Source: Cupriavidus necator N-1
GTDB taxonomy: Bacteria > Pseudomonadota > Gammaproteobacteria > Burkholderiales > Burkholderiaceae
Assembly: GCF_000219215.1 (NCBI RefSeq)
Contig: NC_015727.1
Span: forward strand, 1,054,001-1,118,000
DNA length: 64,000 bases
Reading direction: 5' to 3'
The translations under genes and the position numbers were made by a program. Below the pieces are notes generated by a model, which was not told where the DNA came from, ran no database searches, and worked only from the letters and a program-made list of their open reading frames with translations. Shown in pieces: positions 37,019-45,968 of this stretch (the stretch's first letter is position 1; every line of letters begins with the position of its first letter).

Positions 37019-38557
37019 CTATCGCCGAACACTGGCGTAATAGTCCCGTACCAGGTCGAGTCTGCTACTTTTGAAGCCGCTGGTAACTCTGGCAGTGTCT
37101 GCAAACTCCATATAGAGTTCTCGCGGCTCTTTGAATAACGGCCACGCGACGTGGTCAGGACTGCCAGGGGCTCCGGTCTTCGCAAAGGTCACCCACGCGT
37201 CGGCCATGGCCTTAGCGACCTTGGAATCGACTTCTGTGAAGGGAAGCTTCTTTCCGCGATGTGAGGCGGACAAGTTATCGAAGGCGAACTGAAGCTCGTC
37301 ACCGTGGACTGGCTCCACTGCCCCGTCGTTGCGATGGCGAGAGAACAGGTACCGGTAGGCTGGCAACCCCGCCTTGGCATACGCCCGCAACAGTTCACGC
37401 GTGCCGAAGTTGAACTGCGTGTCGCTGTACATGTCGGCCGTCGTGCGGTAAATCTGGGCGTCAGACTGCACGCCGTATTCACTTCGCGCACGCGACTCGA
37501 AGCCAGGGAAATTCCTGTCCACAAACGATTGATAGCCTGCAACCGACGACTGCACAAAATTCTTTGCCGCTCGCCCGCCTTCGTCGGAGTTGCTCCCCAC
37601 CAAGATTGGAACGGCAGGAAGCGCGCCGGCTCCGATGGCTTGATAATCTGGCCTAGACACGATGTCGCCATCCTGAACGATGCTAATCATCGCTGGCGTC
37701 GTCATGCGCGCTTCGGACTTCGGACCCGAACTCTGCAGTGCGACCAGCTCTTTTGCAGGTAGCCCCCGGAGAGCTTCGATGCTCTCGCCATATTTCACGC
37801 CGAACGCTTGTGCCTCGGCCTGCGTCGCTTGGGGACGCATCACGCCGACGCTCTGCATAATTGCCTGCTGAAACAACCCCTTCGCCTTCGGCGACAGCAG
37901 CAGCGTGCTGATGGAATGCGCACCTGCTGATTGGCCGAACACGGTTACCTTCGCAGGGTCACCACCAAATGCTGCGATGTTGCGCTGGACCCATCGGAGC
38001 GCAGCCATTTGGTCCATCAGTCCGTAGTTGCCCGATGTACGACTTGGTGACTCGGCAGCAAGCCCAGGGTGAGCCAAGAAACCCAACAATCCAAGACGAT
38101 AGTTGATGGTGACCACCACAACGCCCCTGCTCGCGAGCGCTTCGCCATCATAGGTTGGATGCGAACCTGAGCCATACCGAAAGCCGCCGCCATGAATCCA
38201 GACCATGACGGGCAGCTTGTCAGTGGCAGCTTTGGCGGGGCTCCATACGTTCAGCCGCAGGCAATCTTCGCTCATGCCATTGCCGCGCAGTTCAGGATAC
38301 TCGGCGGTCTGAGGGCAATCTGGCCCAAATCGACTCCCGTCGAGCACGCCATCCCACGGTTGGGCTGACTGAGGAGACTTCCAGCGAAGTTTTCCTACTG
38401 GCGGCGCAGCATATGGAATCCCACGGAAGCTCTTCACAGTATCCCCGATGCCGGCGACCTCACCACCTTCGGTCTTTGCAACCGTCAGGGTTGATGCTGC
38501 CGCTGCCGACATCGCTACTACACCGACTACCGCCGCAAACAGGTACGCTGCTTTCAT
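37019..38557 (-). CDS. Secreted type-B carboxylesterase
   Basis: This 512-residue protein has an N-terminal signal peptide (about residues 1-21, AAVVGVVAMSAAAAS) and the esterase/lipase type-B fold. FRGIPYAAPPVGKLRW, EDCLRLNVWSP, the oxyanion-hole MVWIHGGGFRYGSG and the nucleophile elbow FGQSAGAHS are visible. The acid is probably in VGSNSDEGG and the His in PVHGDELQFAF. It should hydrolyse an ester in the periplasm or outside the cell. A Bug binding protein lies 26 bases downstream in transcription order reversed, so it may release the acid that the Bug protein binds. Confidence 0.9.
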   Translation of the reverse strand: MKAAYLFAAVVGVVAMSAAAASTLTVAKTEGGEVAGIGDTVKSFRGIPYAAPPVGKLRWKSPQSAQPWDGVLDGSRFGPDCPQTAEYPELRGNGMSEDCLRLNVWSPAKAATDKLPVMVWIHGGGFRYGSGSHPTYDGEALASRGVVVVTINYRLGLLGFLAHPGLAAESPSRTSGNYGLMDQMAALRWVQRNIAAFGGDPAKVTVFGQSAGAHSISTLLLSPKAKGLFQQAIMQSVGVMRPQATQAEAQAFGVKYGESIEALRGLPAKELVALQSSGPKSEARMTTPAMISIVQDGDIVSRPDYQAIGAGALPAVPILVGSNSDEGGRAAKNFVQSSVAGYQSFVDRNFPGFESRARSEYGVQSDAQIYRTTADMYSDTQFNFGTRELLRAYAKAGLPAYRYLFSRHRNDGAVEPVHGDELQFAFDNLSASHRGKKLPFTEVDSKVAKAMADAWVTFAKTGAPGSPDHVAWPLFKEPRELYMEFADTARVTSGFKSSRLDLVRDYYASVRR

Positions 38558-38583
38558 CGCTGCTGCTTCCTCAGAAGTTATTG

Positions 38584-39552
38584 TTATTCTGCGGTGATTT
38601 TTCCGTCCTTAATCACCTTCGCCCATATAGCGAGTTCTTGGGTCACGAATTTGTCCAAAGTTGGAGGATCCATGTAGGCAGCAAAGCCACCCTGCTCCTC
38701 AATCTTCTTCTTATACTCCGGGCTTTCCGCGATTTTCTTAATGGATGCGGAGAGCTTCTTGACGATGTCCGGAGGTGTGCCTGCCGGCGCGAATACCGCA
38801 AACCAGGACTCCACTTCGTAGCTTGGCAAGCCCGCTTCGGCAGAAGTTGGTACATCAGGCATCGAAGGATGGCGCTTTGGCCCCGTGTAAGCCAGTGCCT
38901 TGATTTTTCCGGCCTTCACCTGACCGATTACCGAAGGCGGCGTCGTCACGAACATGTCGACCTGGCCGCCAATAAGGTCGCTCACCACTGGGCCGGCACC
39001 CTTATACGGAACGTGTGTTACCGGGACCTGCGCTTGATTGCCGAACATGACGCCGGCGATATGCTGGATGGAGCCATTGCCCGATGACGCAAAGAACAAG
39101 CCTCGATTGTCCTTCTTGCCAAAGGCAATCAGGTCGCGCAGGTTCTGAGCTGGTATCTTGCCACTGACAGCGACGACATGCGGGGCACGCATCACCAGCG
39201 CTACAGATGCGAAGTCCTTAGGCTTCCAGCGCGCTTGGGGAAACAGCGCCGGATTGCCCACGTGATAGCCGGAGTACTGCATGAGGAGCGTGTACCCATC
39301 CGGCTTGGCTCGTGCGACCGCTTCTGTACCAATGTTGCCGCTTGCACCAGGCCGGTTCTCAATCACGATAGGCTGCCCCAAGTCCTTGGCGAGCTGCTCG
39401 CCGATCAGCCGCGCGACGATATCTGTCGACCCAGCGGGTGCGCTCGGGACAATCATCGTGACAGGCTTGGTGGGGTAGGCGTCCGCGGCGGACACTTGCG
39501 ATGCAGCCGCCAGCACGATCGCCGTCGCGGAGATTTTCACACTCCATTTCAT
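38584..39552 (-). CDS. Bug-type periplasmic solute-binding protein (TctC family)
   Basis: A 322-residue secreted protein with signal peptide MKWSVKISATAIVLAAASQV and SAADA. The Bug N-terminus YPTKPVTMIVPSAPAGSTDIVARL and the ligand region VARAKPDGYTLLMQYSGYH follow. The motif VPYKGAGPVVSDLIGG is also present. The carboxylate-binding fold is shared with the copies at 12138 and 47151. The SAF-domain oxidoreductase lies upstream in the same direction and the carboxylesterase downstream. No TctA/TctB partner is present. Confidence 0.93.
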   Translation of the reverse strand: MKWSVKISATAIVLAAASQVSAADAYPTKPVTMIVPSAPAGSTDIVARLIGEQLAKDLGQPIVIENRPGASGNIGTEAVARAKPDGYTLLMQYSGYHVGNPALFPQARWKPKDFASVALVMRAPHVVAVSGKIPAQNLRDLIAFGKKDNRGLFFASSGNGSIQHIAGVMFGNQAQVPVTHVPYKGAGPVVSDLIGGQVDMFVTTPPSVIGQVKAGKIKALAYTGPKRHPSMPDVPTSAEAGLPSYEVESWFAVFAPAGTPPDIVKKLSASIKKIAESPEYKKKIEEQGGFAAYMDPPTLDKFVTQELAIWAKVIKDGKITAE

Positions 39553-39619
39553 TTTTCGTCTCCTACAGACTTATACGCCGGAAAGGTCTGGCCATCCCGG
39601 CTTTGTCATTGGTTTTCTG

Positions 39620-40960
39620 TCACTTCTGGAACAGTGCTTCCATCTCTTTACGAACGCGGTAAGCCGGTTGCTCTGCGTCGATGACCACGTCCTCCCATGT
39701 CAGGGACTGGTCCTTAGCTACATCGCGGCGGAGCTTGAGGTGATGGGCCAGACCCAGAGGCAGGCTGCCAACGCGGAGGGACTCCTTGGCCGGGAACAGC
39801 TTGCCGAAGACGGTGTAGCCGCCTTCGCCATCCAGCATTTCCCCTGCCTTCAAATCCCGCTTTGCAGTGGCAACAACATCAGCATTGAAGTGCTGGCCTA
39901 CGCCGGTAGGCTCGCGACGCAGTCCAACGCTCGCGACGGAGATGCCGAGCTCCAAGCCGATGAGGTGCCATTTCTTGTACTGCACCATGCACTGGCCATT
40001 GGGATCGGTGAAGACTTGGTATTCCTTGAAGCAGCGTCGAATGTACTCAGTCGGTGCCTCGACGCAGACCCAGACGCCCTTGCGAATGTCGTAACCCACG
40101 GACGTTCCATCGGTGTTCAGCGACGACACTACGTCAACCACCCCCTTCTGCGACAGGACGCCGCCATCCGACTTGAGCCGCATGACCGTGGGAATCTGCT
40201 CAACGGACGCCGGCGCAAAGGTGATACCTTCGGCTTGAACCTGAAGACCGGTGGCATTCGCAATCGCCGTACTTTCGATTGCCGGCTTAGAGCCGTCGAG
40301 GAAGGCATTGAACATCTTCGGATTCATGCCACCGATGCGAGCCTGCTCGGCCGTCACGCCCCAGTGGTCCCAGACCGTATCGGGCGTCGATTCGCGGAAC
40401 TTGGGCAGCCACTTGTGGCCCCGCCCCGCGGCGATGATCGGGAACCCGCACGTACGGGCCCAATCGACCAGTTCGCAAGCCAGGCCTGGTTGGTCGCCAT
40501 AGGCAAGCGAGTACACCACTCCTGCCTCGCGGGCACGATGAGCAAGCAGCGGACCGCAGAATGCATCGGCTTCCACGGTAACGTTGATGACGTGCTTACC
40601 GTGCTTGAACGCAGCCAGGCAGTGGTCGACAGCTGCGATCGGGTTACCCGTACATTCAATGATGATGTCGACGCCAGGATGCGCTACGAGCGCTTCCCAA
40701 TCATCACCGACATGCGTCGAGCCCATGCGAACCGCATCATCCAGCGATGCGGCTTGAGCGCGACCAGCTTCCCAACCCACACGCTCTAGGCTGGCGTGGG
40801 CGTTTGCGGGTACCAGATCAGCAATACCCACCATGTGTACGCCCGGCGTGCGGGGTACTTGCGCCAGATACATCGATCCGAATTTGCCTGCGCCGATTAG
40901 GCCAACACGGATGGGCTTTCCTTGCTCGGCACGCGCGAGCAGCTGAGGATAGAAGTTCAT
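39620..40960 (-). CDS. NAD(P)-binding oxidoreductase with C-terminal SAF domain
   Basis: A 446-residue protein. Its N-terminus is a homoserine-dehydrogenase-like Rossmann domain with RVGLIGAGKFGSMYLAQVPRT, then VDIIIECTGNPIAAVDHCLAA and HVINVTVEADAFCGPLLA. A middle domain follows. Its C-terminus (about residues 350-440) reads VVATAKRDLKAGEMLDGEGG, the SAF fold also found in sugar-acid dehydratases and FlgA. This combination occurs in sugar-acid operons, and its reaction is not settled by sequence. It is followed by an IlvD-type dehydratase in the same operon, which suggests a dehydrogenation step on a polyhydroxy acid. Confidence 0.82.
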   Translation of the reverse strand: MNFYPQLLARAEQGKPIRVGLIGAGKFGSMYLAQVPRTPGVHMVGIADLVPANAHASLERVGWEAGRAQAASLDDAVRMGSTHVGDDWEALVAHPGVDIIIECTGNPIAAVDHCLAAFKHGKHVINVTVEADAFCGPLLAHRAREAGVVYSLAYGDQPGLACELVDWARTCGFPIIAAGRGHKWLPKFRESTPDTVWDHWGVTAEQARIGGMNPKMFNAFLDGSKPAIESTAIANATGLQVQAEGITFAPASVEQIPTVMRLKSDGGVLSQKGVVDVVSSLNTDGTSVGYDIRKGVWVCVEAPTEYIRRCFKEYQVFTDPNGQCMVQYKKWHLIGLELGISVASVGLRREPTGVGQHFNADVVATAKRDLKAGEMLDGEGGYTVFGKLFPAKESLRVGSLPLGLAHHLKLRRDVAKDQSLTWEDVVIDAEQPAYRVRKEMEALFQK

Positions 40961-40991
40961 GGTTAATTAGGTAAGGTTGAAACGAAAGGCG

Positions 40992-42686
40992 TCAGCTACG
41001 GGGCTGGGCGAGGAAGTCCAGGTCGCAGCCTTCAGGAGCCTGCAGTACGGTGCGCTGATAGAGCTCCTGATAGCCACCACGTTTCTGAGGCAGTGGCTTG
41101 CGCTCGCCAAGGCGGCGTGCGATTTCTTCAGGCTCGACCAGCAAGTCGATGCTCTTTTGAGACACCGACAAGCGAATCCGGTCGCCGTTGCGCACCGCTT
41201 CCAGAGGCCCCCCGGCCGCCGCTTCAGGAGATACGTGCAGAACGATGGTTCCGTAGGCGGTGCCGCTCATGCGTGCATCCGAGATGCGCACCATATCCTT
41301 AACGCCCGCCTTGGCGAGCTTGGACGGAATGGGCAAGTAGCCGGCTTCTGGCATCCCCGCGGCGAGCGGGCCGGCGTTCTTCAGCACCAGGATGTCGTCA
41401 GCGGTGACGTCGAGGTCGGGTGAATCGATGCGGTTTGCCAGGTCTTCCAGACCCTCGAACACCACGGCGCGACCTTCCTTCTCGAACAGAGCGGGCGTTG
41501 CCGCGGCGCGCTTGAAGATCGCGCCATCGGGTGCGAGGCTGCCGTGCAGTGCAATCAGGCCACCTACATCGCTTACCGGATCAGAGAAGGAGCGGATGAC
41601 CTTCCGGTCCACCCAGCCAGCCGGTTCGTCAAGGCGTTCGCGCAGCGTGCGACCGTCAACGGTCAGGCAGTCCAGGTTCAGCAAGGGACGCAGCTCGCGG
41701 AGCACGGCGCCCATACCGCCCGCGGCATGGAAGTCCTCCATGTAGCCCTCACCCACCGGCTTGAGGTCAACCAGTACCGGGGTTTCATCAGAAATCTCAT
41801 TGAGACGTTCCGGGCTGATGCGAATGCCGAGGCGACCGGCGACGGCAGTCAGGTGAATGATGGCGTTGGTCGAACCGCCGAGCGCCATCAGGATACGGAA
41901 GGCATTTTCGACCGACTGCTCTGTCATGATCTGCGAGGGCAGGATGGGCGAATGTGCAAGCCGTACGGCTGCCTTGCCGGTCTCCTCAGCGGCCACCAGA
42001 CGTTGGGAGTCCACCGCGGGAATTGCAGCCGTACCCGGCAGGGACATACCAAGTGTCTCGGCGATGCACGCCATCGTGCTCGCGGTGCCCATGACGGCAC
42101 AGGTGCCGGCAGTGGTGGCCAGACGCGTTTCGACCATCCGGATTTCTTGCTGGTCAATCTCTCCGGCTCGGAACTTGCCCCAGAAGCGGCGGCAATCCGT
42201 ACATGCGCCCAGTCGCTCACCCTTGTGCCGCCCCGTGGACATTGGGCCGGTGACCAGTTGGATGGCGGGAAGATTGGCGGAAGCGGCGCCCATCAGCTGC
42301 GCCGGCACCGTTTTGTCGCAGCCACCAATCAGGACGACGGCGTCCATCGGTTGGGCCCGCACCATTTCCTCGACGTCCATCGACATCAGGTTGCGGTACA
42401 CCATGCTGGTCGGGTTGAGGAACACCTCACCCAGGGACACCGTGGGGAACATCCGCGGCAAGCCGCCTGCCGCGAGCACGCCGCGCGATACCGCTTCTAC
42501 GAGTTGCGGCATGTAGCGGTGGCAGTTGTTGAAATCGCTGGGCGATGCCGCGATGCCGATAACCGGTTTCGACAGCAATTCTCCCGAGATGCCCATCGAA
42601 TGCGCCATCGAGCGGCGCAGGTAACGCGCGAAGTCGCGGTCACCGTAGTTTGTCAGTCCGTTGTCGAGGCCAAGCGGTTCAGCCAT
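40992..42686 (-). CDS. IlvD/Edd-family dehydratase (sugar-acid type)
   Basis: From ATG 42686 the product is 564 residues. It contains cluster-binding cysteines in FNNCHRYMPQLVEAV, VLIGGCDKTVPAQLMG and TAGTCAVMGTASTMACIAE, the usual set for an Fe-S dehydratase. RISDARMSGTAYGTIVLHVSPEAA is the conserved C-terminal active-site block. The length is like that of arabonate, xylonate or galactonate dehydratases, shorter than classical 6-phosphogluconate dehydratase. It overlaps the start-side end of the 3-hydroxyisobutyrate-dehydrogenase-like gene by eight bases. It likely dehydrates a sugar acid to a 2-keto-3-deoxy acid. Confidence 0.9.
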   Translation of the reverse strand: MAEPLGLDNGLTNYGDRDFARYLRRSMAHSMGISGELLSKPVIGIAASPSDFNNCHRYMPQLVEAVSRGVLAAGGLPRMFPTVSLGEVFLNPTSMVYRNLMSMDVEEMVRAQPMDAVVLIGGCDKTVPAQLMGAASANLPAIQLVTGPMSTGRHKGERLGACTDCRRFWGKFRAGEIDQQEIRMVETRLATTAGTCAVMGTASTMACIAETLGMSLPGTAAIPAVDSQRLVAAEETGKAAVRLAHSPILPSQIMTEQSVENAFRILMALGGSTNAIIHLTAVAGRLGIRISPERLNEISDETPVLVDLKPVGEGYMEDFHAAGGMGAVLRELRPLLNLDCLTVDGRTLRERLDEPAGWVDRKVIRSFSDPVSDVGGLIALHGSLAPDGAIFKRAAATPALFEKEGRAVVFEGLEDLANRIDSPDLDVTADDILVLKNAGPLAAGMPEAGYLPIPSKLAKAGVKDMVRISDARMSGTAYGTIVLHVSPEAAAGGPLEAVRNGDRIRLSVSQKSIDLLVEPEEIARRLGERKPLPQKRGGYQELYQRTVLQAPEGCDLDFLAQPRS

Positions 42687-43614
42687 GTTCCTTCTCCGTC
42701 TGGGGTGCTGCGGCGCTGAACTGCACGGCCAGCATATCTTCAAAGAATCGAGTCATCGAACCCTTGTCGCTGGCTCCGTGGCCAGCCAAAAGGCTCATTT
42801 GGTAGGTGGCAGTGGCTGCAGCAAGCACCGGCATCGGGATGCAATGGCGAGCGCCGAGCTCGGCGGCGCTGACCAAGTCCTTGTAGGCGGCCTGAAGCGG
42901 GTAGCCATCGCTGAAGTAGCGCGCCAGGATGCGGGGGAGGAAGAACTCCGATGCGTAGCTACGGCCCGTGCCACTATTGATGACCGACGCAATCTTTTCC
43001 GGGTCAAGTCCCATGCGTCGAGACATGGGGAGAATTTCTGCAAGTGCTGCGCAGTTGATGTCGAAGAGCAGCTGATTCACAAGCTTCGTCAGCTGCCCGC
43101 TGCCGGCCTCGCCCATGTAGAGTATGTTGTTGCCCATACGCTCAAGCCACGGTTTCACCGTCTCGAACGTCTCCTGCGAGCCGCCACACATAACAGTCAG
43201 GGTGCCGGCTTCCGCGCGCGATTGCATTCCCGACACCGGGGCATCCAGGAATGCAAGATTGCCTTCCGCCAGACGCGAATGGATATCCAGCGTGGCGCCA
43301 TGCTCCATCGTGCTCGTATCGACAATGATGGAACCGGGACGGAGCAGGCTCGTCAGTCCGCCGTCGCCAAACAGCACGTCCATGACAGCCGCCGTGCCTG
43401 GCAAGCTCAGGAACACAATTTGCGCATCAGTGAGGCCAGCTAGGGAGTCCGCCGTCGTAGCACCAGCTGCCTGCAATTCCGGATAGGCGTCCTGCACTTT
43501 CGACGTGACTAGCAGGTCCGTATCGGCATGCAGGAGGTTTAGGGCCATCGGCTTGCCCATCTGGCCGAGGCCAACGAAGCCAACGATGGTGCGCTCGGAG
43601 TTCGCGGCAGTCAT
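42679..43614 (-). CDS. 3-hydroxyisobutyrate dehydrogenase-like (HIBADH/GarR type) enzyme
   Basis: This 311-residue beta-hydroxyacid dehydrogenase has the Rossmann motif GFVGLGQMGKPMALNLLHAD, the substrate-binding DAPVSGMQSRAEAGTLTVM and the catalytic Lys in GSGQLTKLVNQLL. The family includes tartronate-semialdehyde reductase and L-threonate dehydrogenase. It overlaps the VOC gene (43611) by four bases and the dehydratase by eight bases, so the three are translationally coupled. It likely handles a 3-hydroxy acid in the sugar-acid route. Confidence 0.9.
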   Translation of the reverse strand: MTAANSERTIVGFVGLGQMGKPMALNLLHADTDLLVTSKVQDAYPELQAAGATTADSLAGLTDAQIVFLSLPGTAAVMDVLFGDGGLTSLLRPGSIIVDTSTMEHGATLDIHSRLAEGNLAFLDAPVSGMQSRAEAGTLTVMCGGSQETFETVKPWLERMGNNILYMGEAGSGQLTKLVNQLLFDINCAALAEILPMSRRMGLDPEKIASVINSGTGRSYASEFFLPRILARYFSDGYPLQAAYKDLVSAAELGARHCIPMPVLAAATATYQMSLLAGHGASDKGSMTRFFEDMLAVQFSAAAPQTEKEHG

Positions 43615-43994
43615 GCGTCGGCCCTCTCGGAGATCTCAATCAAATTCAGGTCGGGATCGCGCAGGTAAATCGAACGAATGCGGTAGTTCGCGCCGGTACG
43701 TGCGACCGGCCCTTCGATAATCTGGGCGCCGCGAGCATTCAGCTGCGCGATGACGTCATCGAGGGGAATCGCTGCAATGAAGCAGAGGTCAAGGGCGCCC
43801 GGCACGGGTAGGTGAGCCTTAGGCTCGAACTCCTTGCCTTTCACGTGCAGATTGATTTTCTGCTCGCCGAACTTGAATGCCTTGCGGCCTTCACCAAATG
43901 TCTCGAGCTTCATGCCCAGCAGCCCCACGTAAAACTCAACGCACGCTTCTTCGTTGCCGGTCGTTAAGACAAGATGGTCCAAGTGATGAATCAT
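43611..43994 (-). CDS. VOC-family (glyoxalase-fold) protein
   Basis: A 127-residue protein from ATG 43994 (GAAGGAGA upstream). It has the vicinal-oxygen-chelate pattern MIHHLDHLVLTTGNEEACVEFYV, GLLGMKLETF, HLPVPGALDLCFIAA and YLRDPDLNLIEISE. The metal-ligand positions (His near residue 6, Glu in NLIEI) are kept. Such proteins act as isomerases, epimerases or dioxygenases, and the reaction here is unknown. It is the first gene of the minus-strand sugar-acid operon, divergent from the LysR gene at 44129. Confidence 0.85.
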   Translation of the reverse strand: MIHHLDHLVLTTGNEEACVEFYVGLLGMKLETFGEGRKAFKFGEQKINLHVKGKEFEPKAHLPVPGALDLCFIAAIPLDDVIAQLNARGAQIIEGPVARTGANYRIRSIYLRDPDLNLIEISERADA

Positions 43995-44012
43995 TAGCGT
44001 CTCCTTCTTGCA

Positions 44013-44095
44013 ATTTTGCGAATGACCCAAATGTATGCTTGGCGAAAGCTGGGAAGGAATGCCTAATTTCGCATGCACCCTTCTCATTTTGCGAA
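44013..44095. promoter_or_regulatory. Direct repeat, candidate LysR binding sites
   Basis: The 10-base sequence ATTTTGCGAA occurs at 44013-44022 and again at 44086-44095, 73 bases apart. An inverted partial copy (TTTCGCA) lies at 44067-44073. All fall in the 134-base gap between the divergent VOC and LysR genes, where LysR regulators usually bind. Confidence 0.5.
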
Positions 44096-44128
44096 GCCGC
44101 TCCTCTGTGGGACTGCTAAGATGTGGAT

Positions 44129-45061
44129 ATGTCACAGGAACTCATCAATCCCGCACGTGTTGATTTCGTCACTTTGCGACTGTTCTGCGCAGTGGCTCAG
44201 ACGGGCAGCATCACCAAGGGCGCGGAGCGGTGTAGCTTGGCGCTATCGGCCGCAAGCAGAAGGATTTCGGACTTCGAAGCCGCCTCGAAGGCCATCCTGA
44301 TGGAGCGAACTGCTCACGGCATTCGGCTGACGCCCGCAGGCCATGTCGCGCTTCAGCACGCAATGCGGCTTTTCCAGGGCTTCGAACTTTTCAGCAATGA
44401 GCTAAGCGAGTACTCGCATGGGTCTCGAGGGCATGTTCGACTCTGGGCGAACATGTCCGCCCTGGTCGAATTCCTGCCTTCTGCGCTAGAGCGCTTCTTG
44501 CACCTTTACCCAGACACCCGGGTCGAGGTTGAGGAGCAACTCAGCGGTGACATAGTTCGCGCAATCGTGGAAGGATTGGCAGATGTCGGCATATTCGTCG
44601 AGGGTGCGCCAACACACGGCCTGAACGTCATCCCCTATCAAACTGACCGGCTCGTTGTCCTTTGCTCGAAGACGCACCCCTTGGCCGAGGCGGACGAAAT
44701 CGACTTCCGCAGCTGTCTTTCTTATGACTTCGTGGGCCTGAATCGCGGCAGCTCGCTGCTCAACACCATCTCTACTGCGGCGCATGACATTGGCTTTCCC
44801 TTGCGGCTGCGCATCCAGGTTCGAAGCTTTGACGCCATGTCCGAAATGATTGCTTCGAATTTGGGAATAGGTGTACTTCCCCTCGGAGCATGCTTTCGAA
44901 AGCTCGAGCCGTGGGGCCTGAAAGCGATTCGACTCGTCGATGACTGGGCAGAGCGAAGGCTGCTCATCGCCACGAGCGCCTCCCGCGCTTTGTCTGGCTC
45001 AGCGGCGCTTCTCGTCGAGCATCTGAGCAAGACGCCTGATGAAATTGCTGACGGCCATTAG
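44129..45061 (+). CDS. LysR-family transcriptional regulator
   Basis: The product is 310 residues from ATG 44129; an in-frame GTG at 44123 is possible but has no better ribosome site. The winged helix is VDFVTLRLFCAVAQTGSITKGAERCSLALSAASRRISDFE. The effector domain begins GHVRLWANMSALVEFLP, closely matching the regulator at the left window edge. It is divergent from the VOC-HIBADH-dehydratase-SAF operon, the expected target. The end is intact (EIADGH). Confidence 0.9.
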   Translation: MSQELINPARVDFVTLRLFCAVAQTGSITKGAERCSLALSAASRRISDFEAASKAILMERTAHGIRLTPAGHVALQHAMRLFQGFELFSNELSEYSHGSRGHVRLWANMSALVEFLPSALERFLHLYPDTRVEVEEQLSGDIVRAIVEGLADVGIFVEGAPTHGLNVIPYQTDRLVVLCSKTHPLAEADEIDFRSCLSYDFVGLNRGSSLLNTISTAAHDIGFPLRLRIQVRSFDAMSEMIASNLGIGVLPLGACFRKLEPWGLKAIRLVDDWAERRLLIATSASRALSGSAALLVEHLSKTPDEIADGH

Positions 45062-45221
45062 GCCGACCTGTTTTCCGCTTTCCGCCCGCCCCTCACGAGC
45101 GCGCGCCCGTCCCTCCACTCCCCCTTGATCCATCGCTTCATCCAGCCAATACAACCTAGCGTGGAGTGCCGTATCCTGCGCACAGCCGCCTACCAAAGGG
45201 TTTTCCCCATCTAACCGAAAA

Positions 45222-45259
45222 CAATGCATGCATTAAAGTATGCGTTAATGCATGCATTG
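45222..45259. promoter_or_regulatory. Large perfect inverted repeat, candidate GntR operator
   Basis: Arms CAATGCATGCATTAA (45222-45236) and TTAATGCATGCATTG (45245-45259) are exact inverted repeats of 15 bases around an 8-base centre. Each arm itself holds the 12-base palindrome AATGCATGCATT. The two palindromes are 24 bases apart start to start. It overlaps an in-frame ATG at 45224, which is therefore unlikely to be the GntR start. Confidence 0.7.
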
Positions 45260-45283
45260 TTGAGGCACGGCCTCACGCTGGAA

Positions 45284-45961
45284 ATGAACGCCAAACCCTT
45301 GCCGGTCGCGTCGCTTGCCGACGCCGCATACGAAAAGATTCGCCAGCGAATACTGGATAACGAGTGGCCACCCGGCTATAGGGCGCTGGAGCAGGAAGTC
45401 GCTCTCGCCTTGGGAATGAGCCGTACGCCAGTACACGAAGCACTGGTGCGCCTGCACGCTGAGCGCCTCATCGACCTGATTCCGCGGCACGGAATGCTTG
45501 TATTGCCCGTTTCGCCGACAGATATGCGCGAGATCTACGAGGTGTTGACCGCGCTGGAATGCATGGCCGCCGAACTCGTCGCCCGCAAGAAGCCCACAAC
45601 TAGTGACTTGGTGCCTTTGACCGAAGCGACCGACGAAATGGAGCGCGCGCTCGAGAACGATGACCTTGACGCGTGGGCGGCTGCAGATGAGGAGTTCCAC
45701 GTCGCACTGCTCGACCTTGCCGACAACAAGCTGCTGGCAGAGGCGGTCATGAAGCATTGGGACCGGGCCCACCGAGCGCGCATGTTTTCCCTTCGTTTGC
45801 GCCCGAAACCTGTGAACTCGACTCGCGAACATCGCGCTCTGGTGGCGCGCTTGCTTGATGGTGACGCCGAAGGGGCTGCTCGGGAAAACCGTGCGCACCG
45901 GGAGCGCGCTAGTCGGGAACTGTTAGCAATCTTCGAGCAATTCAAGCTCGCACATATGTGA
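45284..45961 (+). CDS. GntR-family regulator with FCD domain
   Basis: The likely product starts at ATG 45284 (MNAKPLPVASLADAAYEKI) and has 225 residues. The open frame extends to 45224, but that start lies inside the palindrome. The GntR winged helix reads ILDNEWPPGYRALEQEVALALGMSRTPVHEALVRLHAERLI. The FCD domain follows, with FHVALLDLADNK and the REHRALVARL metal-ligand segment. It is followed eight bases downstream by the tartrate/D-malate-type dehydrogenase and should repress that operon by binding its own operator. Confidence 0.9.
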   Translation: MNAKPLPVASLADAAYEKIRQRILDNEWPPGYRALEQEVALALGMSRTPVHEALVRLHAERLIDLIPRHGMLVLPVSPTDMREIYEVLTALECMAAELVARKKPTTSDLVPLTEATDEMERALENDDLDAWAAADEEFHVALLDLADNKLLAEAVMKHWDRAHRARMFSLRLRPKPVNSTREHRALVARLLDGDAEGAARENRAHRERASRELLAIFEQFKLAHM

Positions 45962-45968
45962 GGCACAA

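Noticed and set aside
45224..45283. GntR start at the first ATG
   Set aside because: That ATG lies inside the large palindrome; the conserved N-terminus fits a start at 45284.
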